From DASZZX01 sp036260415 (GTDB lineage: Bacteria > Actinomycetota > Nitriliruptoria > Nitriliruptorales > JAHWKO01), in assembly GCA_036260415.1 (NCBI GenBank), contig DASZZX010000097.1:1-5055 (forward strand): DNA of 5,055 bases, read 5' to 3'. Position 1 is the first letter of the stretch. Each line of letters begins with the position of its first letter. A program made the translations under genes and the position numbers. Shown piece after piece: positions 1 to 5,055 of this stretch. The notes below the pieces were generated by a model. It was not told the origin of the DNA and ran no database searches. It saw nothing but the letters and a program-made list of their open reading frames with translations.

Positions 1-396
1 GTGGCCACACGGCCGCACGTCCGGGTGAGCATCGCGCCGGGAACCTGGACCGCGCCCGCCCTCGACGTCGCCACCGCCGCGGCCGGGGGCGTGGCAGCGG
101 CGGCCTGGGCCGCCGGCCAGCCGGTGCAGGTAGCGGCCGACGGTACGGCCCTGCCGTGGGGTCCGGCGGCGCGTCGCAACCTGGCGGCGCTCCCGCCGCA
201 CGCCGGCGCCGGCCCCCGGCCGCATGCGGCGGCGCCTCCGGCCGGCCTCGTGGAGCTGACCTTCGCGCCAGGCGCACCGGGTGTGGTGGTGGCGCTGGCG
301 CGCGGCGGCGCGGACGAGGTGCTCGGTGTCCTGCCCGACGACGGCAGCGTCGACCTCGGCCGCTGGCTCAGCGCACGGCTGGCAGGGAGTGGCTGA
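1..396 (+). CDS. Probable DUF58-family protein, C-terminal fragment (5' end outside window)
   Basis: The reading frame is open from the first base and ends with TGA at 394-396, giving 131 visible residues. The GTG at base 1 is probably an internal codon, because the frame is not closed upstream. Visible sequence: a Val/Ile strand (RVSIAPGTW, residues 8-16), a long Ala-rich helix (about 20-38), then GQPVQVAADG (39-48), a Gly/Pro/Ala-rich stretch and a final VVVALARGG strand (about 95-103). This order fits the C-terminal part of the vWA-like DUF58 fold, where a helix matching 'AAS.A..A...G.pV.L' follows the central strand. The diagnostic DUF58 segment would lie left of the window and is not seen. 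The call rests mainly on the tight link to the following TgpA-type gene: DUF58 proteins are typically encoded between a MoxR AAA+ ATPase and such a transglutaminase. There is a one-base gap to the next start, so the two genes are almost certainly cotranscribed. Molecular function in this module is not established. Confidence 0.55.
   Translation: MATRPHVRVSIAPGTWTAPALDVATAAAGGVAAAAWAAGQPVQVAADGTALPWGPAARRNLAALPPHAGAGPRPHAAAPPAGLVELTFAPGAPGVVVALARGGADEVLGVLPDDGSVDLGRWLSARLAGSG
384..389 (+). promoter_or_regulatory. Ribosome binding site for the transglutaminase gene
   Basis: AGGGAG lies inside the end of the preceding gene, 8 bases before a GTG at 398-400. This supports GTG 398 as the start, rather than the in-frame ATG at 281 that would overlap the upstream gene by more than 100 bases. 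The preceding stop (394-396) is one base before the start, consistent with translational coupling. Confidence 0.6.
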
Positions 397-397
397 C

Positions 398-2599
398 GTG
401 ACGGGACGGCTGGTAAGCAGGTTGCGACAGGTCAACGCGACCCGCCGTCCCGAGGACTCCGTGTCCCTGCGCATCGCGGTCCTCGCGTCGGTGATGATCG
501 CCGTGGTCGCGGTGGCGGTGCAGGCGGCCGCCGCTACCGCCGACGTCGTCGCGGCGCTGGTCGCGCTGCCGGTCGGCGCGTCGGTCAGCCACCGGCGGAG
601 ACGGTCGGACAATACGGTCGTCAAGCTCCTGCTCACCGTGGGCGCTGTCCTCGCGCTGGGACGCTTCTTCGTCGAACTCGGAGGAGCCGCCACCATCGAG
701 GACAGCCGCGTGCCCCTCGCCGGCCTGTTTCTGGCGGTGCAGGTCCTGCACGGGTTCGACCTGCCGCAGCGGCGTGACCTCGGCTTCACGCTTGTCTCCT
801 CGCTGACGTTGGTGGCGCTGGCGGCCACCAGCGCCCGCGGTTCGGCGTTCGTCCTGGTGCTGCTGCCGTACCTGGCGGCCAGCGCGCTGGCGACCGCCGG
901 ACTGCAGCGGGCCGCGGCACGGGACGACGTCGTGGACGCCGCCGCAGAGGAGGGAGTCACACGGCTGCGGCCACGGCCGCGGGCGGTGCGGGCCGACGGT
1001 GGTCAGGCAGCCCGCCTGCGCGCGGCGACCCGGGGCGTGGCAGCCACTGCAGCGGCCGTGTTCCGTGGCAGCGGCGCTGCCCTGCTGGTCGGGCTGGTCG
1101 TGTTCCTGCTGCTGCCCCGCAGCGAGTCGACCCACCTCGGGGGCCTGCCGTTCGCCGGGTTCGGCTCACCGCTCGGTGGCGGTCGCGTGGTGAACCCGGG
1201 CCTGCCCTACGGCGGGTCGCGGCGCAGTCCCGGTCAGCGGCCGCCGTTCGACCCCAGCGCGTACTTCGGCTTGGCAGAGGTGGTGGACCTGCGCACGCGT
1301 GGGGAGTTGTCCGATGAGGTGGTGATGCGTGTGCGGTCGGAACGCCCGCGTTTCTGGCGCGGCATGGTGTTCGACCGCTACGAGGGGTCCTCCTGGTCGC
1401 GCAGTGCAGAGGCACCCGAGCCCTCCACCGGCGTCCCGGTCCGCCTCGGCCCGCCCGACGCGCCGCTGGCCAACTACGACCCGGTGTTGCAGACCTACGA
1501 GCTCGAGCAGCAGACCCCCAACCTCGTGTTCGCCGCCGCCGAGGCGACCCAGGTGTTCCACGCGGCCGGGTCGGTGTCGCAGTGGGACGACGGAACGCTC
1601 ACGACCAGCGCCGAGCAGGAGGCGGGCATCCTCTACTCGGTGGTGTCCCTGGTGGACGTCACGCCACGCGAGCGGCTGCGGCACGCCACCGGACCGGTCC
1701 CCGAGGACGTGGCGCGGCGCTACCTGCAGCTGCCGGACGACCTTCCGGGCCGGGTGCGGCAGCTGGGCCGACGCCTGACCGCCGGGTCAGCGGCTCCGTT
1801 CGCGCGTGCGGAGGCGGTCCAGGCGTGGCTCGCCCGGCACGTGGAGTACAGCCTCGACCCCACCCAGCAGCCGCCCGCGACCGACGCGGTGGACTGGTTC
1901 CTGTTCGAGCACCGCCGCGGGTGGTGCGAGCAGATCGCCTCGTCGATGGTGCTGCTGCTGCGGTCCGGTGGCGTGCCGGCCCGGTTCGCGACCGGGTTCG
2001 CACCGGGGCTGCGCAACCCGTTCAGCGGCTGGTACGAGGTACAGGTCGACGACGCCCACGCCTGGGTCGAGGTGTGGGTGCCGGGCCACGGGTGGGTGCC
2101 GTTCGACCCGACCGGAGAGGTACCCCAGGCGGTGTCGATCTCCGCGCCCGGACCTCGCCTGGCGCTCGTGGACCTGGTCCGATGGGTGCGGGCGCGCATC
2201 CCCCCGCCGGTGACGCGCACCGTGGCGGGCCTGGTGCAGGGGCTGAGGTCGCCGGCGGGGGCCGCGACCGTCGCCACCGTGGCCGCCGGCCTGGGGCTGG
2301 TGTTGCTCGCGGCCCGGCGTCGCCGCGCCCCGGCCGCTCCCAGCCGCTTCGCACGACTCGAGGAGCTGCTGGCACGGTCGGGTCTGCGCCGGGACCCGTC
2401 GCAGACGCCCCGCGAGTTCGTGCAGCAGGTCCGCCGCCGCCGTCCCGACCTGCCGGATGACGCGCTCGTGACCTTGCTGTCGGCGGAGGAGGCACGCCGC
2501 TACGACCCGGCACGTAGAGCACCGGACGAAGGCACCGAGCAGCAAGCCCTGCAGGAGGTGGCACGCGCGGTCCGGCCCCAAGGGTCCACCCGCAGGTGA
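398..2599 (+). CDS. TgpA-type membrane transglutaminase-like protein (DUF3488/TgpA_N - transglutaminase core - DUF4129)
   Basis: The protein has 733 residues from GTG 398. The N-terminal part is hydrophobic, with likely membrane segments near residues 24-44, 48-63, 74-93, 104-119, 129-144, 148-169 and 225-240, and a basic loop (171-222, Arg-rich around 189-212) before the last one. A Gly/Pro-rich linker (about 248-285) leads to a segment typical of TgpA N-terminal regions (LSDEVVMRV 304-312, FWRGMVFDRYEGSSW 319-333). The transglutaminase core spans about 465-575: Cys510 in RRGWCEQIAS, His554 in DDAHAWVEVW and Asp570 in VPFDPTG form a complete catalytic triad. A further membrane segment (about 621-639) is followed by Arg residues and a DUF4129-like tail (about 648-727). 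By topology the core should be outside the membrane and the tail cytoplasmic. Family members are papain-like transglutaminase-fold proteins acting at the membrane or envelope; the true substrate and reaction (crosslinking or proteolysis) are unknown here. It lies one base after a probable DUF58 gene and ends 8 bases from the convergent phosphatase gene. The family assignment is secure; the role is not. Confidence 0.92.
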   Translation: MTGRLVSRLRQVNATRRPEDSVSLRIAVLASVMIAVVAVAVQAAAATADVVAALVALPVGASVSHRRRRSDNTVVKLLLTVGAVLALGRFFVELGGAATIEDSRVPLAGLFLAVQVLHGFDLPQRRDLGFTLVSSLTLVALAATSARGSAFVLVLLPYLAASALATAGLQRAAARDDVVDAAAEEGVTRLRPRPRAVRADGGQAARLRAATRGVAATAAAVFRGSGAALLVGLVVFLLLPRSESTHLGGLPFAGFGSPLGGGRVVNPGLPYGGSRRSPGQRPPFDPSAYFGLAEVVDLRTRGELSDEVVMRVRSERPRFWRGMVFDRYEGSSWSRSAEAPEPSTGVPVRLGPPDAPLANYDPVLQTYELEQQTPNLVFAAAEATQVFHAAGSVSQWDDGTLTTSAEQEAGILYSVVSLVDVTPRERLRHATGPVPEDVARRYLQLPDDLPGRVRQLGRRLTAGSAAPFARAEAVQAWLARHVEYSLDPTQQPPATDAVDWFLFEHRRGWCEQIASSMVLLLRSGGVPARFATGFAPGLRNPFSGWYEVQVDDAHAWVEVWVPGHGWVPFDPTGEVPQAVSISAPGPRLALVDLVRWVRARIPPPVTRTVAGLVQGLRSPAGAATVATVAAGLGLVLLAARRRRAPAAPSRFARLEELLARSGLRRDPSQTPREFVQQVRRRRPDLPDDALVTLLSAEEARRYDPARRAPDEGTEQQALQEVARAVRPQGSTRR

Positions 2600-2624
2600 C
2601 ACCCGGGTCAGTCATCGGCGGGTG
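2587..2624. terminator. Candidate bidirectional stem-loop terminator between convergent genes
   Basis: The arm 2587-2600 (CACCCGCAGGTGAC) pairs with 2611-2624 (GTCATCGGCGGGTG): 12 Watson-Crick pairs and one G-U pair (plus-strand RNA) over 14 positions, with one A/G mismatch and a 10-base loop (ACCCGGGTCA). The hairpin covers both stop codons, TGA 2597-2599 on plus and TGA 2610-2608 on minus. There is no U tract on either side, so it is not a textbook intrinsic terminator. U-poor hairpins are commonly proposed as terminators in high-GC actinobacteria, and the location in an 8-base convergent gap fits. The terminator role is inferred. Confidence 0.45.
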
Positions 2625-3300
2625 CGGCGTCCTCCTCCTGCAACTCCGGCGTCCTGACGCGGCCCACCCGGGGAACACTGCGGAGCGCGACCGGCAGGTG
2701 GGCCACCTGGTTCCACGTGACCAGCCGCCCGCCCCCGTCGCTCCCGGGATCGAGGTCGAGTTCGGTCACCGAGCAGTTGGCCACCCCGGCCAGCAACCGC
2801 CGGTCCGTCCCGAGGAGAGCGTGCGTGCCGTGCCAGATCGGTCCGCCGTGGGTCACGCAGATCAAAGGACGGTCGTCGATGCCGGGGAGCAGGTCACGCA
2901 GCGCCCCGACCACCCGGCGCGAGAAGGTCGGCGTGTCCTCACCTCCGACCTCCCCCACGACGTCGTGACCGGCCACCCAGCGGTTCCATCGCTCGGTGTC
3001 ACGTTCGACGATCTCGTCGGCGAGCAGCCCCGTCCAGGATCCGAAGTGGCGCTCGCGCAATCCGGCGTGGAAGCGGACCTCCACCGCGACCAGTCGTGCC
3101 AGCGGGGCGACCGTCTCGCGCGTGCGCTGCAGGTCGGACGCCGCCACGACCGCCTCGGGGTACGTCTCGGCGAGGAGTTCGGCGGTGCGCTGTGCCTGGG
3201 CGACGCCCCGCTCGGACAGGCCCGACCCCGACTGGCCCTGGACGCGGCGCTCGGCGTTCCACAGCGACTCCCCGTGGCGAACCAGGACCAGCCGGCTCAC
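2608..3300 (-). CDS. Histidine phosphatase superfamily protein (phosphoglycerate-mutase-like; possible GpgP-type sugar-phosphate phosphatase)
   Basis: The protein has 230 residues from GTG at 3300-3298. It carries the motifs of the branch that works through a phospho-histidine: LVRHGES (6-12) with nucleophile His9 and Arg8, SDLQRTRET (55-63) with the phosphate-pocket Arg, LRERHFGSWTG (81-91) with acid/base candidate Glu83, and VTHGG (149-153) with the second catalytic His151. Length is usual for the family. It is probably a soluble cytoplasmic phosphatase rather than a glycolytic mutase. The GTG overlaps the rsfS stop as GTGA, so translation is likely coupled; GGGAGG at 3319-3314 is a possible ribosome site, 13 bases away and so rather distant. 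In mycobacteria the gene after rsfS encodes glucosyl-3-phosphoglycerate phosphatase (GpgP), and the local wording VQGQ...GLSE and LRERHFGSWTG resembles that protein. Substrate is therefore a reasoned guess; an alpha-ribazole or broad-specificity phosphatase are alternatives. The C-terminal tail (about 214-230) is acidic and looks unstructured. Confidence 0.92.
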   Translation of the reverse strand: MSRLVLVRHGESLWNAERRVQGQSGSGLSERGVAQAQRTAELLAETYPEAVVAASDLQRTRETVAPLARLVAVEVRFHAGLRERHFGSWTGLLADEIVERDTERWNRWVAGHDVVGEVGGEDTPTFSRRVVGALRDLLPGIDDRPLICVTHGGPIWHGTHALLGTDRRLLAGVANCSVTELDLDPGSDGGGRLVTWNQVAHLPVALRSVPRVGRVRTPELQEEDAAPADD

Positions 3301-3704
3301 CCCGCGTGCTCAGCCTCCCGGGGCCGCGCCGCCGGCAGCGGCTCGCCCCGTAACGGGTCGAGCTGGGGAACGTCGGCCCACAGGCGCTCGAGCGCGTAGT
3401 ACTCGCGGCGCTCCTGGTCGAAGAGGTGACAGACAACGTCCCCGTAGTCGAGCAGCAGCCAGCCCGACTCCGCCGGTCCCTCGCGCCGCAGCGGGCGGAG
3501 ACTGTGGCCGGCTCGCAGCCGCTCCTCGACCGCCTCGCCGACGGCCCGTAGCTGACGGTCGCTGCGTGCGGTGGCGATCACGAACAGGTCCACCAGCGCG
3601 AGCAGGTCTGCCACGTCGAGGACCAGCAGATCGGTGGCCTGCTTGTCGTCGGCGGCGCGGCACGCCGTCACGGCGACAGCGATCGCGTCCGGTGTCGCGG
3701 GCAC
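3297..3704 (-). CDS. rsfS: Ribosomal silencing factor RsfS (Iojap/DUF143 family)
   Basis: The protein has 135 residues from GTG at 3704-3702. RsfS binds large-subunit protein uL14 and blocks joining with the small subunit, lowering translation when nutrients are scarce. Family features are visible in order: an N-terminal helix with AADDKQATDLLVLDV (17-31), a DLFVIATARSDRQLRAV segment (39-55; family form 'tD.fvi.tg.s.rqv.ai'), an amphipathic helix, LRREGPAESGWLLLDYGDVV (72-91), and CHLFDQERREYYALERLW (92-109), which matches the conserved 'vH......R.fY.LE.LW' ending. The start was chosen because it gives an N-terminus like that of the mycobacterial protein and follows a GAAGGAG sequence. The frame stays open upstream, with other GTG codons at 3755 and 3812 that lack a good ribosome site; these would add an Ala/Glu-rich tail of 17 or 36 residues. 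The stop overlaps the phosphatase start by 4 bases. A gap of 138 bases separates it from the LCP gene upstream. Confidence 0.93.
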   Translation of the reverse strand: MPATPDAIAVAVTACRAADDKQATDLLVLDVADLLALVDLFVIATARSDRQLRAVGEAVEERLRAGHSLRPLRREGPAESGWLLLDYGDVVCHLFDQERREYYALERLWADVPQLDPLRGEPLPAARPREAEHAG

Positions 3705-3842
3705 GTGCTCCTTCTCTGCCGGTGACTGCTCGGCGGTCTCCCGCTCCGCAGGCACGCTCGCGGGTAGCTCGGACCTCTCCGCCAGGCAACCACAGCGGCC
3801 ACGATCCTGCACGCGACCGCCACGCCCCGCCGTGCCCGTCCC
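3705..3842 (-). other. Intergenic/leader region between the LCP gene and rsfS
   Basis: These 138 bases are the only sizeable non-coding gap in the window. On the minus strand they contain the descending arm of a hairpin at the LCP gene end, then GC-rich sequence, and the rsfS ribosome site. The rsfS frame remains open back to GTG 3812, so part of the gap could be translated if an upstream start is used. A TTGCCT near 3791-3786 is the only -35-like word seen; the hexamer 17 bases later (TACCCG) is a poor -10, so no promoter is called. Confidence 0.5.
3708..3714 (-). promoter_or_regulatory. rsfS: Ribosome binding site for rsfS
   Basis: Read on the minus strand this is GAAGGAG, followed by CAC and the GTG start at 3704-3702. 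The sequence match is strong but the spacing of 3 bases is shorter than usual. The start codon sits inside the palindrome GCACGTGC (3701-3708). No comparable purine-rich site precedes the alternative GTG codons at 3755 or 3812, so this site decides the start. Confidence 0.5.
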
Positions 3843-3859
3843 TCACGAGGTGGGGACGG
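3836..3859 (-). terminator. Candidate hairpin at the 3' end of the LCP gene
   Basis: On the minus strand CCGTCCC (3859-3853) pairs perfectly with GGGACGG (3842-3836). Within the loop CAC (3852-3850) can also pair with GTG (3846-3844) around a CTC tip, leaving one bulged A (3843). The hairpin covers the TGA stop at 3845-3843. No U tract follows. It could act as a U-less terminator, a processing site or an mRNA stabiliser that separates LCP and rsfS expression. The structure is directly readable; its function is inferred. Confidence 0.35.
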
Positions 3860-5055
3860 CCTCCGGATGGGTGGGTGGGAAGTCGTCGCCGACCACGATG
3901 GTGATGTCCACCACGCTGGTGGGGGTGCGACTCAGCTCGATGCGACCCACGCCGAGCAGGCGTTGGACGTCGCGCGCCAGCGCGAGCTGCCGGGAGCTGT
4001 CGTCGTACACGACGATGCGGGTCTCGGCGTGGTCGAAGCGGTCGGCGTTGTCGGTGACCGCCACCCGGAACCCCGCCGGCAGGAGCCGCTCGGCGACCTG
4101 CTGGCCGATGCCCGGTTCGCCGTTGCCGTTGAGGATCTGCAGACGTCGCCCCGCCGACGCGGTCGGGGCCGGGACGGACGCCGCGAATCGTTCGGAGACG
4201 AGCCGGTCGGCCCGCTCGGCATCGATGCGCACCGCGCCCTCCTCGCCCGAACCGATCGGCGCGACCGGGAGGGTCAGGGACGCTAGGCGGTCGTCCGCCT
4301 GCGCCCGGGCGGCCGCGTGGAGCAGATCGCGGACCTGTTCGACCGGCACGTCGGTGTCGAGCATCGGCGCACCGTCGGCGATGATGCCGTCGAGCAGCTG
4401 CGGGTCCTCGGCCACAGTCGCCAGGAACGCGGTCAGCACGCCCTGCACCCGTGGGATGCGGTCCAGGTGATCGTCGTCCTCGCCTGTCAGCGTCATCAGC
4501 TCGGCCAGGCGCTGGCCGTCGAGCGGCTGGCGCCCCGGCTCGAACCTGACCTGGCGCGACCCGTCCGCGGTCCGCTCGACCAGCCGTTCGGGGACCTCCA
4601 CGGTGAGGCCCCCCACGCGGCCGAACAGCGCAGCCCATCCCTGCTCGCTCACCTCCGCGACCCCGTCGAGGTCCACGCCGAGCAGGTTCTCGACCGTGGC
4701 GGCCACGAGGGGACCGCCGCCGTACGCGAACGCCCGGACCAGGCGGTCCAGGCCGTGACCCGGGATGTCCGTCACGGTCGCGGTCGGTAGGAACAGCAGC
4801 GTGACTCGATCCTCCGCCGGGTCACGAGCGAGCACGAACGCGACCGACGCGCCCGCCATCGGGTCCTGCTCATCGAAGGTCACGAACAGCAACGACGGCT
4901 GCGCGTCCCCGACGGCCTGCACCGCGCGGTCCGGGGCCACCCGAGCCGGTTCGCCCCCTGGCGGCAGGCGGGTCGCGGCGAGGAGGCCCAGCCCGGCGAG
5001 GCCCACCAGGCCACCCACGATCAGCACGGTGCGCAGCAGCCGGCGACGGCGCCGC
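3843..5055 (-). CDS. Divergent LCP (LytR-CpsA-Psr) family protein with C-terminal LytR_C domain (5' end outside window)
   Basis: The frame is open to the window edge. A GTG at 5027-5025 could begin a 394-residue protein, but in-frame codons 5054-5028 read RRRRRLLRT just before the hydrophobic VLIVGGLVGLAGLGLLAA. This is a basic cytoplasmic end plus a membrane anchor, so the start is probably beyond 5055. Numbering from the 5027 GTG: anchor 1-18; LCP domain about 45-205, with LLFVTFDEQDP (46-56), LLFLPTATVTDIPG (77-90), AFAYGGGPLVAATVENLLGV (99-118), GRVGGLTVEVP (136-146), QPLDGQRLAELM (167-178) and LDRIPRVQ (188-195); a linker; and LytR_C about 293-382 (RRLQILNGNGEPGIGQQVAE, then VVDITIVVGDDF). 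LCP enzymes attach glycopolymers to peptidoglycan outside the membrane. Here the usual IPRDT element reads LPTAT and the usual R-x-R after the LDG helix is absent, so transferase activity is doubtful. It lies upstream of rsfS, as LytR-like genes do in some actinobacteria. Family confidence is high, activity is uncertain. Confidence 0.82.
   Translation of the reverse strand, partial: RRRRRLLRTVLIVGGLVGLAGLGLLAATRLPPGGEPARVAPDRAVQAVGDAQPSLLFVTFDEQDPMAGASVAFVLARDPAEDRVTLLFLPTATVTDIPGHGLDRLVRAFAYGGGPLVAATVENLLGVDLDGVAEVSEQGWAALFGRVGGLTVEVPERLVERTADGSRQVRFEPGRQPLDGQRLAELMTLTGEDDDHLDRIPRVQGVLTAFLATVAEDPQLLDGIIADGAPMLDTDVPVEQVRDLLHAAARAQADDRLASLTLPVAPIGSGEEGAVRIDAERADRLVSERFAASVPAPTASAGRRLQILNGNGEPGIGQQVAERLLPAGFRVAVTDNADRFDHAETRIVVYDDSSRQLALARDVQRLLGVGRIELSRTPTSVVDITIVVGDDFPPTHPEAVPTS

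Noticed and set aside
281..397. Longer version of the transglutaminase gene starting at ATG 281
   Set aside because: It would overlap the preceding gene by over 100 bases, lacks a good ribosome site, and adds a Trp/Arg/Cys-rich segment unlike the family; GTG 398 has AGGGAG at 8 bases.
368..1135. Minus-strand open frame (255 codons) opposite the transglutaminase membrane region
   Set aside because: The Gln/Arg/His-rich product is the usual reverse-complement reading of Leu/Ala/Val-rich membrane codons.
1787..2602. Minus-strand open frame (271 codons) opposite the transglutaminase core
   Set aside because: It lies opposite the conserved catalytic region of a secure gene; low stop-codon density at this G+C explains it, and no domain is recognisable.
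2551..2641. Inverted repeat GCAGGAGG / CCTCCTGC flanking the convergent gene ends
   Set aside because: The 8-base arms are about 75 bases apart; such repeats are expected by chance in purine-rich GC-rich DNA, and the nearer stem-loop explains the site better.
2596..3399. Plus-strand open frame (267 codons) opposite the phosphatase
   Set aside because: It is the antisense of a gene with complete catalytic motifs, starts inside the terminator-like repeat and has no family-like sequence.
3763..3791. Possible rsfS promoter (TTGCCT, 17-base spacer, TACCCG on minus strand)
   Set aside because: The -10 hexamer is poor and a single weak -35 match in GC-rich DNA is not enough support.
3310..4638. 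Long minus-strand open frame (442 codons) running across the LCP gene, the gap and rsfS
   Set aside because: It is out of frame with two clear protein families, has an Arg/Gly/Pro/Ala-rich composition typical of shifted frames in GC-rich DNA, and shows no recognisable motif.
1..5055. Mobile elements, CRISPR arrays, tRNA/rRNA genes, defence systems
   Set aside because: No direct repeat arrays, terminal inverted repeats, transposase or integrase motifs, or RNA gene signatures were found; all long stretches are accounted for by household or envelope genes.

Overview
The window is very GC-rich (by eye a little over 70% G+C), with third positions almost always G or C, GTG start codons wherever a start can be assigned, and almost no space between genes. 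Together with the gene order on the minus strand (LCP/LytR_C protein, rsfS, histidine phosphatase) this points to an actinomycetote. The low similarity to the familiar Streptomyces/Mycobacterium versions suggests a deep-branching lineage (for example Nitriliruptoria or Acidimicrobiia), but that placement is only an inference. No RNA gene, CRISPR array, insertion sequence, integrase or other mobile element is visible, and base composition looks uniform, so this reads as core chromosome.

Layout. Two gene groups converge. On the plus strand, positions 1-396 hold the 3' end of a probable DUF58-family gene, followed after one base by a complete gene (398-2599) for a multi-pass membrane transglutaminase-like protein of the TgpA type, with TgpA_N/DUF3488 region, Cys-His-Asp core and C-terminal DUF4129-like tail. 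On the minus strand, read from the right edge leftward, come an LCP (LytR-CpsA-Psr) protein with a C-terminal LytR_C domain (5055-3843, 5' end outside the window), a 138-base gap, the ribosomal silencing factor gene rsfS (3704-3297), and a histidine-phosphatase/phosphoglycerate-mutase-family gene (3300-2608) whose GTG start overlaps the rsfS stop by 4 bases.

The convergent stop codons are 8 bases apart and both lie in one imperfect 14-position stem-loop (2587-2624), a good candidate for a shared bidirectional terminator without a U tract. A second compact hairpin (3836-3859) covers the end of the LCP gene.

How the genes may work together. The DUF58/TgpA pair is usually found with a MoxR-type AAA+ ATPase, expected just left of the window; the role of this module in actinobacteria is not settled. 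The minus-strand set resembles the actinobacterial nadD - (LytR-like) - rsfS - phosphatase neighbourhood, so nadD may lie right of the window. In mycobacteria the phosphatase at this position is GpgP (glucosyl-3-phosphoglycerate phosphatase), which gives a specific but unproven hypothesis for the enzyme here. The most unusual protein is the LCP protein: its overall LCP architecture is kept, but several polar signature positions used for catalysis in the family appear to be replaced.
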